Assembly: GCF_023264675.1 (NCBI RefSeq) | Contig: NZ_JAHFVG010000008.1 | Location: 1-64,000, forward strand | Reading direction: 5' to 3' | Length of the DNA stretch: 64,000 nucleotides | Source of the DNA: Rhodococcus sp. (in: high G+C Gram-positive bacteria) | GTDB lineage: Bacteria > Actinomycetota > Actinomycetes > Mycobacteriales > Mycobacteriaceae | Position numbers and translations under genes: made by a program | Notes under the pieces: model-generated | Seen by the model: only the letters and a program-made list of their open reading frames with translations | Databases searched by the model: none | What the model was told of the DNA's origin: nothing | In this document: positions 16,833-25,791 of the stretch, one piece after another | Position numbering within the stretch: the stretch's first letter is position 1 | Layout of the letters: each line of letters starts with the position of its first letter

Positions 16833-18017
16833 CTAGGCCGTGGGGGTGAGAATGGTGTCGAGCCAATCGAAAACGATTCTTTCCCAGACCTTCTGGCCGA
16901 GACCGCCACAGTGTCCGGCGAGCCCGGTCGAAGCCGGCGGACTGATGAGTTCCTTGGTGGTGGAGCCGATGGCGTCGAGAAGCGCCGGACCGCCACCCCC
17001 GACGGGGTCGCCTTCGGACTCGATGAGCAGAGTCGGGCAGGTGATTTTTGATGCAGTGTCGAGCATCGTGAACGTCTTCAGTTCGTCGAAGTAGTCGGCG
17101 ATCGTCGAACAGTGGTGCGCCGCCATGCGTGCACCGAAGAACTCGGCCTTGTCGGCGCTGACGTGCGTGGCCGCGTTCATCAGCGGCGCGGCGATCTTGC
17201 CGGCGAAACCCTCTGGAATCTTGGTGCCCATGTCGGGTTGAGCGGGGTCGCAGACCAGCGCCGCGTACCGATCGTCGGCGGCGACGGCACGCGGTCCGAG
17301 ATAGCCCGCGAACGAGCGCCCCATCATCGCGACGCGCGCCGGGTCGACCGACTCGTGGGCCAGAACCCAGTCCATGATCTGGCCGTAAGCAACCTCGGCA
17401 TCCGCGCGGAACGGGATCTTGTCGTAGTAGAGACTCGCGCCCTGGCCAGGCCCCTCGACACTGAGCACGTTGTATCCGCGCTCCAGGGCCGGTACCGCGG
17501 TGAACCAACCCGATTCGGCCGTCGAGTCGTATCCGCAGGGGGCGATCAGCGTCGGACGGCGTACCGGTTGCTCGTCGGCAGCGAAGAACCAGCCGTGCAC
17601 CGTCGTCTCGCCCTGCTCGTGGCGATAGGGCACCGCGACTTGCTGGGCGTGGACGCCGGTCAGCTCGGCGAAGCTCGCGAAAGTTTCGCGATGGGCACCG
17701 AAGGCGTCCAGTAGGCGAGTATCGGTGGGGTCGTGTCGCAGAAAGAAGTACGACTGCCGGAAGTACTCGCTGGCTCGCAGGTATCCGTCGCGGGCGCTGA
17801 TGCGATGACCGTCGGCGCGCGACTTGTCGGCGTCGCCGCGGACCTGCTCGGCGCGTTCGTGCCAATGCTGATGCCAGCGGTCGGCGGTCGGTTTGCCGAT
17901 CGCGCGACCGGTGGCAAACGCCTCACCCAGATCAGCGGTTCCGTAGTAGGAGCCGTACAGGGTGCGATCGAAGTTGCCGTCGAAATCTTCGTTGCTGAAA
18001 AGAGTGTGCGTCGCCAT
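16833..18017 (-). CDS. Alpha/beta hydrolase
   Basis: A 394-residue hydrolase from ATG 18017. An N-terminal helical cap (~1-125) precedes the core, as in the 2,6-dihydroxypseudooxynicotine hydrolase/FrsA-like group. The oxyanion region APCGYDSTAESG is at ~159-170 and the nucleophile Ser235 lies in GRSFAGY. An acid in LLIESEGDPVGGGG and a C-terminal His in GLAGHCGG complete the likely triad. It lies 11 bp after the membrane-protein stop and 24 bp before the carotenoid oxygenase, so it probably processes that enzyme's substrate or product. Confidence 0.88.
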   Translation of the reverse strand: MATHTLFSNEDFDGNFDRTLYGSYYGTADLGEAFATGRAIGKPTADRWHQHWHERAEQVRGDADKSRADGHRISARDGYLRASEYFRQSYFFLRHDPTDTRLLDAFGAHRETFASFAELTGVHAQQVAVPYRHEQGETTVHGWFFAADEQPVRRPTLIAPCGYDSTAESGWFTAVPALERGYNVLSVEGPGQGASLYYDKIPFRADAEVAYGQIMDWVLAHESVDPARVAMMGRSFAGYLGPRAVAADDRYAALVCDPAQPDMGTKIPEGFAGKIAAPLMNAATHVSADKAEFFGARMAAHHCSTIADYFDELKTFTMLDTASKITCPTLLIESEGDPVGGGGPALLDAIGSTTKELISPPASTGLAGHCGGLGQKVWERIVFDWLDTILTPTA

Positions 18018-18028
18018 GGTTCGCGCCC

Positions 18029-18658
18029 TTACTGCTGAGCGGCAGGTTTGCCGGCGTCGGCAGGGCGCTCGTCGGCAATTGCGCGGGTGCGCTTGACGGC
18101 GAAGACGATCAGGGCGATCGGGACAACCCAGTTGAGCACCAGATTCGCCGGGTGCGATCCCGCGAGATCCTGGGACGAGGTGAGTATGCCGGCGACGATG
18201 TGCGAGACCGCGATGGCGAAGATGACTTCGGCCCACATCAGGCTGATTCGCTTGTTCTTGGCCCGGAAGTACGGCGAATCCCACAGGCTCTTGTCGACGC
18301 TCTCGCGGGCATATTGTTCCGTGAACGGGATGGTGAACGCGGAGATCGCCATGATCGCTGCCAACACGAAGGTCGACCCGCCGCGGCCGAAATTGACCAG
18401 ATCCTCGTCGACCGCGTTGTCGCCGACGAGACCGATGACGGCAATGATGCCGAACGTGACCAGTCCGGCAACGTCGAGGACCTTCCACCCACTGCGCATC
18501 TTCTGATAGACCGTGAGGGCGAGGGCGACGACAAAGGCGAGAATGGCCGCAAGCGCGACATAGTCGGCGCCCGCCCGCTCGGCGATCACCGAAAAGATGA
18601 TCCAGGGGGCAAAACCGACAAACATCATTCCAGCGTTCACTTGCATCCCTAATGTCAT
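18029..18658 (-). CDS. Six-helix membrane protein of the carotenoid-oxygenase operon
   Basis: A 209-residue integral membrane protein from ATG 18658 (MTLGMQVNAG). Six hydrophobic segments are visible (about residues 8-26, 32-50, 62-80, 95-115, 143-160 and 170-188), and the tail is charged (RTRAIADERPADAGK). No family is recognised. As first gene of the operon it could supply a membrane anchor or substrate access for the downstream hydrolase and oxygenase. An inverted repeat CCCTAA/TTAGGG (18647-18652, 18667-18672) straddles the start. A longer start at 18703 is possible. Confidence 0.75.
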   Translation of the reverse strand: MTLGMQVNAGMMFVGFAPWIIFSVIAERAGADYVALAAILAFVVALALTVYQKMRSGWKVLDVAGLVTFGIIAVIGLVGDNAVDEDLVNFGRGGSTFVLAAIMAISAFTIPFTEQYARESVDKSLWDSPYFRAKNKRISLMWAEVIFAIAVSHIVAGILTSSQDLAGSHPANLVLNWVVPIALIVFAVKRTRAIADERPADAGKPAAQQ

Positions 18659-18753
18659 GTCCGATTTTAGGGAGAGTGAACAACGATGACCGGCGTCGTA
18701 CAAGACAACGGTCAGAAATTCACCCGATTAGTGCGAGGACCAAAGAAACCAAA

Positions 18754-19419
18754 CTAGTCGCTAGCCCTGACGTGAGCGAAGTTGATCCGTCGGGGTGAGT
18801 TGGGATCGGGCGGTGGCGGCTTCTGCAGTTCGAGGGATTCGGCGAACCAGCCGCCGTCGGGAATTTCGATCTCCGGAACGGCACGGTTTTCCATATCGAT
18901 CGGGGCTGGATCCGCGTGGTCCCACAGCGTGACAACGCGTTCGGCTGCTTCCGCGAAGATAGCGCCGTCGAGCGTCTGTTCGGTTTCGGCGATCCCGAAG
19001 TGTGGCCATGCGAAGTGGACGGTAAGCGGACCGGGAGGCGGCACCGGACGCAGAATGAGCCCGACGCGGCCGGTCGATCCGGTGCCCTTGCTTCCATTGG
19101 CGCTCAGACCCGTACGCCTGCCGGGTAGATTCGTCGCCCGAACACCCTCCGAGTCTTCGAAGCCGAGCAACATCGGCGGAGTGTTCGCAGCCTCCGGCTT
19201 GCCGAATCCGTACATTCCGAGGAATCGGTCAGACGAAAGAACCCTTGCCTCGGTGGTGAACGTGACGCAGGTGCTGTAGACGTTGGAGCCGGTGATCCAG
19301 ACTGCGATGTTCTCGGTGCGGGCGAGAACAAGATGCAGAGGTACGTTGGCTGGAATTTCGTTGGTGGGTATCCCGCGAAATCTCTCGTGCACCGGCGGTG
19401 GCTTATCGTCGTTACTCAC
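18754..19419 (-). CDS. Hypothetical protein
   Basis: A 221-residue protein read from GTG 19419, chosen over a TTG at 19455 because GGGAG lies upstream. It is proline-rich at both ends and has a beta-rich centre (VPLHLVLARTENIAVWITGSNVY; GRVGLILRPVPPPGPLTVHF; FAWPHFGI), which looks like a two-layer Ig-like or jelly-roll fold. No signal peptide is present. I do not recognise the family. Its stop is 95 bp upstream of the membrane-protein start on the same strand. Confidence 0.65.
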   Translation of the reverse strand: MSNDDKPPPVHERFRGIPTNEIPANVPLHLVLARTENIAVWITGSNVYSTCVTFTTEARVLSSDRFLGMYGFGKPEAANTPPMLLGFEDSEGVRATNLPGRRTGLSANGSKGTGSTGRVGLILRPVPPPGPLTVHFAWPHFGIAETEQTLDGAIFAEAAERVVTLWDHADPAPIDMENRAVPEIEIPDGGWFAESLELQKPPPPDPNSPRRINFAHVRASD

Positions 19420-19558
19420 GGCAACAACTGTCTCCCGGTTCCCGTCGGTCCGCAAGGCTGCCGGGCGTTGGCCGCAGCTTGACGAGTGGCACCGCCAATT
19501 CTGCCTGCCTAGGCCCGTTCGACTCCGTACGCGTACGCCATGACCACCCCTCGAAAGT

Positions 19559-20122
19559 ATGCCTCGCTCTGATCTCGGTCACGGAATGCAGTCGATCGCC
19601 GACGCGCTCCGACACACCTACCCGGTCCAGATCGCCCGCCTGCAGAAATCGATTACCTCCTACCTCGCGGCAGGGTTTTCGGTGGACCGAATCGCACTCG
19701 CCGACCGACTGACCGGCCCCTCACTACTTGCGGCATCGGAGGCTTACATAGCCGTCGGCCATAGTTACAGACCCTTCACGGAACAACCTGGCTCGTTCGC
19801 TGTCGATGCGTCTCCGCACTTGCTGCGAATCCAGGTTGGAGGGTTCAACTCGCCGCACATCCGGACGATGGTGGACGCGGCATCGCCCGTCACGGTCGTC
19901 GAAGCCGAAGGCTGGCTACGTGCAGCACTCGGGCAGCGATGGGCAGATCACGCGTACCAGTACGGACTAGTGGAAGATCTCCACGCTTCTGCGCACACAG
20001 TCCGATTTACTGTTGTGTTGGACAGCCGAGGTAATCCGCTTGTCGTTCCAGACGACTTCGACTGGGCCCGGTTCGATCGCGATCACCGCGTATGGGTTCG
20101 CAAACTCGACCCCGAAATGTGA
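19559..20122 (+). CDS. Hypothetical protein
   Basis: A 187-residue cytosolic protein from ATG 19559. An N-terminal helical part (IADALRHTYPVQIARLQKSITSYLAAGF) precedes a beta-rich part ending TVVLDSRGNPLVVPDDFDWARFDRDHRVWVRKL. No motif identifies a function. It is divergent from the hypothetical gene ending at 18754 and convergent with the CDF exporter gene. No strong ribosome site precedes the start. Confidence 0.6.
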   Translation: MPRSDLGHGMQSIADALRHTYPVQIARLQKSITSYLAAGFSVDRIALADRLTGPSLLAASEAYIAVGHSYRPFTEQPGSFAVDASPHLLRIQVGGFNSPHIRTMVDAASPVTVVEAEGWLRAALGQRWADHAYQYGLVEDLHASAHTVRFTVVLDSRGNPLVVPDDFDWARFDRDHRVWVRKLDPEM

Positions 20123-20159
20123 AGCACCGAATCCTGCATGCAACCGCCGTTACGAACCT

Positions 20160-21203
20160 TCACATTCGCGGATGAGCCTGGATCAGTGCGCTGTCCAGTT
20201 TGGGGACGGCATGGGTCAGGCTGTGCTCGGCACGGTGCGCGAGTTGATGGGCAGTGGCAACAGTGGCGGAGGGGTCGATGTCGAGTTCGACGTCGGCGTG
20301 CAATCGGTGTCCGATCCACCGCATCTTCAGGCTGCGTACTGCGAGAACGCCCTCTTCCTGGGTCAACGCGTTCTCGGCCGCGTCGACGAACGCAGGTTCG
20401 ACGCCGTCCATCAATCTCCGAAACACGTCGCGCGCTGCCGTGCGCAGTACCGCAAGGATGGCGGCCGTGATAATCAGTCCCACAATAGGATCGGCAAGCG
20501 GAATTCCCACCGCAACGCCGCCTGCACCGATCAACACAGCCAACGAGGTGAATCCGTCCGTGCGTGCGTGTAGTCCGTCGGCAACCAGTGCGGCAGAACC
20601 GATCTGACGTCCGACCCTGATGCGGTACAACGCAACCCATTCGTTGCCGACGAATCCGACGAGACCGGCGGCTGCCACCCAGCCGAGGTGCTCGATCGGA
20701 ACCGGGTCGATCAACCGCCGTACGGCCTCCACCCCTGCGACCACGGCGGACAGCGCGATCATCAGCACCACGAACAGGCCGGCAAGATCTTCGACGCGTC
20801 CGAATCCATAGGTGTAGCGCTTCGTCGCCGCTCGCCGCCCCAGAACGAACGCGATCCACAACGGGATCGCGGTCAGCGCGTCCGAAAAATTGTGAATGGT
20901 GTCGGCGAGCAGTGCCACCGATCCCGATACGGCAACGATGACCAACTGTGCGATCGCGGTGACCCCCAACACGATCAGACTGATCTTGACCGCGCGAATG
21001 CCTACTTTGCTGGACTCGAGTGCATCGTCGATACTGTCGGCCGCATCGTGGCTGTGCGGCGCGAAAATCTCACCGACGGCCATGCGAAACTTGTTGCTGC
21101 TGCGCCCATGTCCGTGGCCGTGACCGTGACCGTGGTGGTGGGTGCGGCGCGGAGTCCCTTGTTCACCGTCTCCGGCGATGTTCGACTTCTGGACGTGTGT
21201 CAT
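20160..21203 (-). CDS. Cation diffusion facilitator (CDF) metal exporter
   Basis: A 347-residue exporter with a His-rich N-terminus (HHHGHGHGHGHG at ~22-33) that likely binds Zn(II), Co(II) or similar ions. Six transmembrane helices follow (~70-220), carrying the metal-site residues in LLADTIHNFSDAL (helix 2) and LVADGLHARTDGF (helix 5), each with the His/Asp pairs typical of ZitB-like zinc transporters. The C-terminal cytosolic domain (~260-345) has the ferredoxin-like CDF fold. ATG 21203 is used (GGAGGG 5 bp away); it overlaps the ArsR stop by 1 bp, so the two are coupled. Confidence 0.93.
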   Translation of the reverse strand: MTHVQKSNIAGDGEQGTPRRTHHHGHGHGHGHGRSSNKFRMAVGEIFAPHSHDAADSIDDALESSKVGIRAVKISLIVLGVTAIAQLVIVAVSGSVALLADTIHNFSDALTAIPLWIAFVLGRRAATKRYTYGFGRVEDLAGLFVVLMIALSAVVAGVEAVRRLIDPVPIEHLGWVAAAGLVGFVGNEWVALYRIRVGRQIGSAALVADGLHARTDGFTSLAVLIGAGGVAVGIPLADPIVGLIITAAILAVLRTAARDVFRRLMDGVEPAFVDAAENALTQEEGVLAVRSLKMRWIGHRLHADVELDIDPSATVATAHQLAHRAEHSLTHAVPKLDSALIQAHPRM

Positions 21204-21655
21204 CACTGCCCTCCGTCTGCGTCGACATCAGCCCGAGCGTGATCCGATTGCGGCTCGTCGCGGTCCGATTCGATTCCGGTGTGCGGGTGCAGCTCACGTA
21301 GGCCGGCGGTGGCGCGGTGATGCCCGGGGATCCCGGGGCCTGCATGTTCGGCGTTGAACACCGCGTCGGTGACCAGCTGCTGCACGTGTTCGTTCTCCAG
21401 GCGGTAGATCACCTGAGTGCCGTCCCGCCGGGTGCGCACCAGTCGCGCCATCCGCAGTTTCGCCAGATGCTGCGACACCGACGGCGCGGGCTTGCCGACG
21501 TGATCCGCGAGATCGTTGACCGACAACTCCCGATCGACAAGTGCCCACAGAATTTGCACACGTGTTGGGTCCGCGAGCATCCGGAACACCTCGACCACCA
21601 GGCCGACTTCATCGTCGAGCAGTCGGCGACGGCAGCCTCCACTATCTGCATTCAT
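21203..21655 (-). CDS. ArsR/SmtB-family metal-responsive repressor
   Basis: A 150-residue winged-helix repressor. The DNA-binding region runs from FRMLADPTRVQILWAL (residues ~24-39) to SVSQHLAKLRMARLV. A His-rich C-terminal tail (HAGPGIPGHHRATAGLRELHPH) resembles the metal-sensing alpha5 region of zinc-type ArsR sensors. It is the first gene of a two-gene operon with the CDF exporter (TGATG overlap), so derepression by metal would induce export. No symmetrical operator was identified with confidence upstream. Confidence 0.92.
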   Translation of the reverse strand: MNADSGGCRRRLLDDEVGLVVEVFRMLADPTRVQILWALVDRELSVNDLADHVGKPAPSVSQHLAKLRMARLVRTRRDGTQVIYRLENEHVQQLVTDAVFNAEHAGPGIPGHHRATAGLRELHPHTGIESDRDEPQSDHARADVDADGGQ

Positions 21656-21775
21656 ATGCAGGTAGTAGCAAAGGCCCCGAACATCGCTCTGTCTCGCTGC
21701 ACCCGGGGGTGTGGCCTGATGCAGCCTCGTCGATCGGATTGCTGATCGCGTTGACAGTGTTCGCGGTATCCGAAC

Positions 21776-23938
21776 TCAGCTGAGCGGCAGTGGTCCCTGC
21801 CGCACTCGCACGTCGATGTCGCTGTCCCGGGTGCCTGTGATGGCGTCGGGTGTGAGATCGAGTCGCCGTAGCAATTGCGCGTTGGCTGCCACGATGATCG
21901 TCGACAGGGACATCAGGACAGCCCCGATCGACATGGGGAGCACGAACCCGATCGGCGCCAGCACTCCCGCGGCGAGCGGAACGGAGATCAGGTTGTATCC
22001 CGCTGCCCACCAGAGGTTTTGCTTCATCTTTCGGTACGACGCACGGGAGAGTTCGATCACCGACAACACCGACCGTGGGTCGTCGCTGGCGAGGATCACT
22101 CCGGCGGATGCGATCGCGACGTCGGTTCCGGCGCCGATCGCGATACCGACATCTGCTTGCGCGAGGGCGGGTGCGTCGTTGACGCCGTCCCCGACCATCG
22201 CCACGGTGCGGCCTTCCTGTTGTAGAGCAGCGACGTTGTGAGACTTGTCTTCTGGTTTGACTCCGGCGAAGTAGCGGTCCACGCCGAGTTCGGTGGCGAC
22301 GGATTTGGCGACGGCGTCGGCGTCGCCGGTGATCATGACCACCGCGATCCCGCGGGCGTGAAGCGCATCGATCGCGGCCTGAGATTCCGGCCGGACCTCG
22401 TCCTCGAGCGCAAGCGCTCCGATCACGCTGACGCCGGCGAGGACATGCAAAATGATCGCCCCGTCGCTACGCCATCGGTCGGCGACGTCGAGCTCGGACG
22501 TGTGTTCCTGCTCGAGCAGGGCTGGGCCGCCGACCTGGATGCGCGTGCCGTCGACGTCCGCGGATACCCCGATTGCCGGCGAAGACCGAAAGTCGGCGAC
22601 GTTCGGAATGGTCAGGTTCCGCGCTCGTGCGGCGTCGACGACGGCGCGGGCTAAAGGGTGCTCGGAATCGGCTTCGGCCGCCGCTGCCAATGCGAGCACT
22701 TCGTCGGCGGTTCGGCCGGAGGTCACCTCGATCGCGGTGACGGTGGGTTCACCCTTGGTGAGGGTGCCCGTCTTGTCGAACAGCACAGTGTCCACTGTGC
22801 GCATGTTTTCGAGCGCGAGCCTGTCTTTGACCAGCACTCCGCCGCGGGCGGCGCGTTCGGTGGCGATGGAGACCACCAGCGGGATTGCGAGGCCGAGTGC
22901 ATGCGGGCAGGCGATGACCAACACGGTGATGGTGCGAATGACGGCGTCGTCGGGCATCCCGAGCAGCATCCACACTGCTGCGGTGATGATCGCGGATCCA
23001 AGGGCGAACCAGAACAGCCATGCGGCTGCGGTGTCGGCGATTCGTTGGGCTCGCGAGGTGGAGTTCTGGGCGTCTGCGACCAACCGGCCGATACCGGCTA
23101 GGGCAGTGTCCTCCCCGATGGCGGTGACCTGGACCCTGATGCCGGAGTCGGTGGCCACAGTCCCGGCGACAACGTGCTCGTCCTCGCTTCGACGGACCGT
23201 GCGTGATTCGCCGGTGATCATCGATTCGTCCATGCTCGCCGATCCGGAGACGATGACGCCGTCGGCGGGCATCCGTCCTCCGGGACGGACAACGACGACA
23301 TCTCCGAGCCGGAGCTGGTCCGGCGATACCGGCACCACCTCGTCGCCGTCGACGCGTTCGGCGGTGTCGGGCAGCAGCGCTGCCAATGAGTCCAGGGCCG
23401 AGGTGGTCTGCGCGAGTGATCGCATTTCGATCCAGTGTCCGAGCAGCATGATCACGATCAGCAGTGCCAGTTCCCACCAGAAGTCGAGCTGATCGTCCAG
23501 CCCCCCGAGGCTCGCGCCCATCGATGCGACGAAGGCGACTGTGATCGCCAAGGCAATGAGAAGCATCATTCCCGGTGCACGAGAGCGTATCTCGCTGATC
23601 GCGCCGGTCAGGAACGGGTACCCACCCCAGGCGTACATCACGGTGCCCAGTACCGGCGAGATCCATCCGATCCACGCCGCGCCGGGAAGCGAGTATCCGA
23701 CGAGCATGGCGAACATGTCGGAGGCGAGGATCACCGGGACCGCGAGGACCAGCATGAACCAGAACAGGCGCCGGAACATGCCTACGTGGTCACCATGCCC
23801 GGCGTGAGGACCACCGCCGTGTCCTGCATGACCACCGTGCGCGGTGTGCTCACCGTCTCCAGTGAGGGCCGCGCTGTGACCGGACATGTGGTGGTCTGCC
23901 AGCGCAGCGTCGGCACCGGGATTCATGTGATTGTTCAT
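21776..23938 (-). CDS. Copper-type P1B ATPase (CopB-like)
   Basis: A 720-residue heavy-metal pump. The first ~52 residues are His-rich (HTAHGGHAGHGGGPHAGHGD) instead of carrying CxxC domains. The membrane metal site is CPH at 344-346, diagnostic for the CopB/P1B-3 group that exports copper. TGES at 242-245, the phosphorylation site D388-KTGT and a C-terminal GDGVNDAPALAQADVGIAIG hinge are intact. About eight transmembrane helices are present. It lies 34 bp downstream of the HMA-domain gene and behind a CsoR-type operator, so it should be copper-induced. Confidence 0.93.
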   Translation of the reverse strand: MNNHMNPGADAALADHHMSGHSAALTGDGEHTAHGGHAGHGGGPHAGHGDHVGMFRRLFWFMLVLAVPVILASDMFAMLVGYSLPGAAWIGWISPVLGTVMYAWGGYPFLTGAISEIRSRAPGMMLLIALAITVAFVASMGASLGGLDDQLDFWWELALLIVIMLLGHWIEMRSLAQTTSALDSLAALLPDTAERVDGDEVVPVSPDQLRLGDVVVVRPGGRMPADGVIVSGSASMDESMITGESRTVRRSEDEHVVAGTVATDSGIRVQVTAIGEDTALAGIGRLVADAQNSTSRAQRIADTAAAWLFWFALGSAIITAAVWMLLGMPDDAVIRTITVLVIACPHALGLAIPLVVSIATERAARGGVLVKDRLALENMRTVDTVLFDKTGTLTKGEPTVTAIEVTSGRTADEVLALAAAAEADSEHPLARAVVDAARARNLTIPNVADFRSSPAIGVSADVDGTRIQVGGPALLEQEHTSELDVADRWRSDGAIILHVLAGVSVIGALALEDEVRPESQAAIDALHARGIAVVMITGDADAVAKSVATELGVDRYFAGVKPEDKSHNVAALQQEGRTVAMVGDGVNDAPALAQADVGIAIGAGTDVAIASAGVILASDDPRSVLSVIELSRASYRKMKQNLWWAAGYNLISVPLAAGVLAPIGFVLPMSIGAVLMSLSTIIVAANAQLLRRLDLTPDAITGTRDSDIDVRVRQGPLPLS

Positions 23939-23972
23939 CGTGCGAGTCCTTCCATCCGCCGGGTTCGCGTTG

Positions 23973-24203
23973 CTATTCGGATCGCGGGCCCGCGGGCTGC
24001 GGTTCTGCTGTGTACCCGGCCTCGCGGACGGCAGCGGGGACCTGACCCTCGTCTAGTCCGGCGACGCTGGTCACCACCAACGTTCCTGCCGCCGCCGATA
24101 CGTCGACCGTCTCCACTCCGACCATGGCGCCGACTTCTTCTCGCACCGATTCCTCGCAATGGCCACAGGTCATGCCGGTGACTCGGTAATACGTGGTGAT
24201 CAC
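23973..24203 (-). CDS. Heavy-metal-associated (CopZ-like) metallochaperone
   Basis: A 76-residue single HMA domain from GTG 24203, supported by AAGGGAG 5 bp upstream. The metal loop GMTCGHCEESV places Cys13 and Cys16 for Cu(I) binding, and the betaalphabeta-betaalphabeta pattern is complete through GYTAEPQ. A longer upstream frame is open but lacks a start signal and has no homology. It is co-directional with the CopB-like ATPase and probably delivers copper to it or buffers cytosolic copper. Confidence 0.9.
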   Translation of the reverse strand: MITTYYRVTGMTCGHCEESVREEVGAMVGVETVDVSAAAGTLVVTSVAGLDEGQVPAAVREAGYTAEPQPAGPRSE

Positions 24204-24231
24204 GTCCGCTCCCTTGATTCCATGTCCAGGG

Positions 24232-24285
24232 TACCCCCTAGGGGTATAAGTCCATCGACCAGACCATACCCCCTCCCCGTATATT
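24232..24285. promoter_or_regulatory. CsoR-type copper operator
   Basis: TACCCCCTAGGGGTA at 24232-24246 is an almost perfect palindrome of the G/C-run type bound by CsoR Cu(I) repressors. A half-conserved second copy (ATACCCCCTCCCCGTAT) lies at 24266-24282. It lies 29 bp upstream of the HMA gene. No csoR gene is in this window, so the repressor would act from elsewhere. Confidence 0.65.
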
Positions 24286-24414
24286 TGGAAATGGACGACG
24301 GAAAGCGCGACATGCTGCTCGCGGTGGAGAGTCGATGGGCGTCGCACACCGGCCTGCCCGAGAACGGCGGACGATGGCGAGGCGATTGCACCCGCGGCCA
24401 GTACGCTTCGTCCG

Positions 24415-25791
24415 GTGACGAGTTCCTCGAGTGAGCCCAAGCGGGTGCTCAAGCGCGCGGTGATCGAGAAACTGACTCCGGTGCGGCTGGTGGCGCTCGG
24501 CTTCGCGGCGGCTATCGCCATTGGGACGGGTCTGCTGATGCTCCCGGCAGCCACTCAAACCGGCAGCGACACCGGCGCCCTGGGGGCATTGTTCACAGCG
24601 ACCTCGGCGATGTGTTTGACCGGTTTGATCGTTGTCGACACCCCGGTGCACTGGTCGGGTTTGGGGCAGGGAATCATTCTGGCGCTGATTCAAATCGGCG
24701 GTTTCGGCATCATGACGATGGCCTCCCTGGTCGGTCTGCTGCTCGCCGACAGAATCGGTTTGCGGGGTCGCCTCAATGCCGCCGCCGAAGTACGCACGTC
24801 CGGAATCGGAGACGTCCGCAGCGTGGTCATCGGTGTCGTCCGCACCAGCGTCATCATCGAAGCGATCATCGCCGTGTGCCTGGCCCTGCGCTTCGCCGTC
24901 GGCTACGGCGAATCACCTACGCGCGCGCTCTGGATGGGGGTCTTCCACTCCATCTCGGCGTTCAACAACGCCGGATTCGCCCTGTTCAGCGACAATATGA
25001 TCAGTTTCGCCACCGACCCCTGGATCTGCATTCCACTGCTGGTAGCAGTGGTAGCGGGAGGACTCGGCTTCCCGGTGCTCTTCGAAGTCGCCCGACACCT
25101 GCGACGCGGCCAACCGAGTCGGCGATGGTCGCTGCACACCCGTTTGACACTGTCGATCACCGCGGCCCTACTTCTCGTCGGCCCCGCGCTGGTGCTGGTA
25201 CTGGAATGGTCCCGCACGCTGAACGGATACGGGGTCGGTGGCAAACTTCTCGTTGCCAGTTTTCAGGGGATCATGCCGCGTACCGCCGGCTTCAACAGCA
25301 TCGACTACGCCCAGGCCGATAACGCCACCCTGCTTGTCACGGACGTCCTGATGTTCATCGGAGGTGGCAGCGGCGGCACCGCCGGAGGTATCAAGGTCAC
25401 CACCTTTGCGATACTGCTGTTCGTGATCATCGCCGAAGTCCGCGGCGACCGGGCGGTGACCGTGTTCGACCGGCAGATAGACCCACGAGTACAACGCCAG
25501 GCACTGACGGTGGCACTCGTAGGCGTCGCGCTCGTCATGGTTCCGGTCGTAATCCTGTTGGCGGGCACCGATTTCGATCTCGATGCTCTGTTGTTCGAGG
25601 TGGTCTCCGCATTCGCCACCGTTGGACTGTCGACGGGCATCACCGCTCAACTGCCGGGGTGGGGCCAAGTGATCTTGATCGTTTTGATGTATTTGGGCCG
25701 TATCGGCTCGATTACCCTCGTCAGCGCACTCGCAGCACGAGAGCGCAACCGCCGGTACACGCTCCCCACGGAAAGGCCGTTCATTGGCTAG
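24415..25791 (+). CDS. KtrB/TrkH-type potassium translocating subunit
   Basis: A 458-residue membrane protein from GTG 24415. It has four M1-P-M2 repeats of the superfamily of K+ transporters, with selectivity-filter-like loops TATSAMCLTGL (~62-72), SISAFNNAGFALF (~180-192), GIMPRTAGFNSID (~283-295) and FATVGLSTGI (~402-411), each with the conserved Gly. It works with the NAD-binding KtrA/TrkA subunit encoded immediately downstream (frames overlap by 8 bp). Together they take up K+ (or Na+/K+) for osmotic balance. Confidence 0.92.
   Translation: MTSSSSEPKRVLKRAVIEKLTPVRLVALGFAAAIAIGTGLLMLPAATQTGSDTGALGALFTATSAMCLTGLIVVDTPVHWSGLGQGIILALIQIGGFGIMTMASLVGLLLADRIGLRGRLNAAAEVRTSGIGDVRSVVIGVVRTSVIIEAIIAVCLALRFAVGYGESPTRALWMGVFHSISAFNNAGFALFSDNMISFATDPWICIPLLVAVVAGGLGFPVLFEVARHLRRGQPSRRWSLHTRLTLSITAALLLVGPALVLVLEWSRTLNGYGVGGKLLVASFQGIMPRTAGFNSIDYAQADNATLLVTDVLMFIGGGSGGTAGGIKVTTFAILLFVIIAEVRGDRAVTVFDRQIDPRVQRQALTVALVGVALVMVPVVILLAGTDFDLDALLFEVVSAFATVGLSTGITAQLPGWGQVILIVLMYLGRIGSITLVSALAARERNRRYTLPTERPFIG

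Noticed and set aside
15564..17051. 495-residue open frame on the plus strand
   Set aside because: It is antisense to the carotenoid oxygenase and hydrolase genes, whose four iron-binding histidines and Ser235 elbow are clear on the minus strand.
24159..24434. 91-residue open frame on the plus strand between the copper and potassium genes
   Set aside because: It crosses the copper operator and the ktrB start, has no ribosome site, and its content matches no family.
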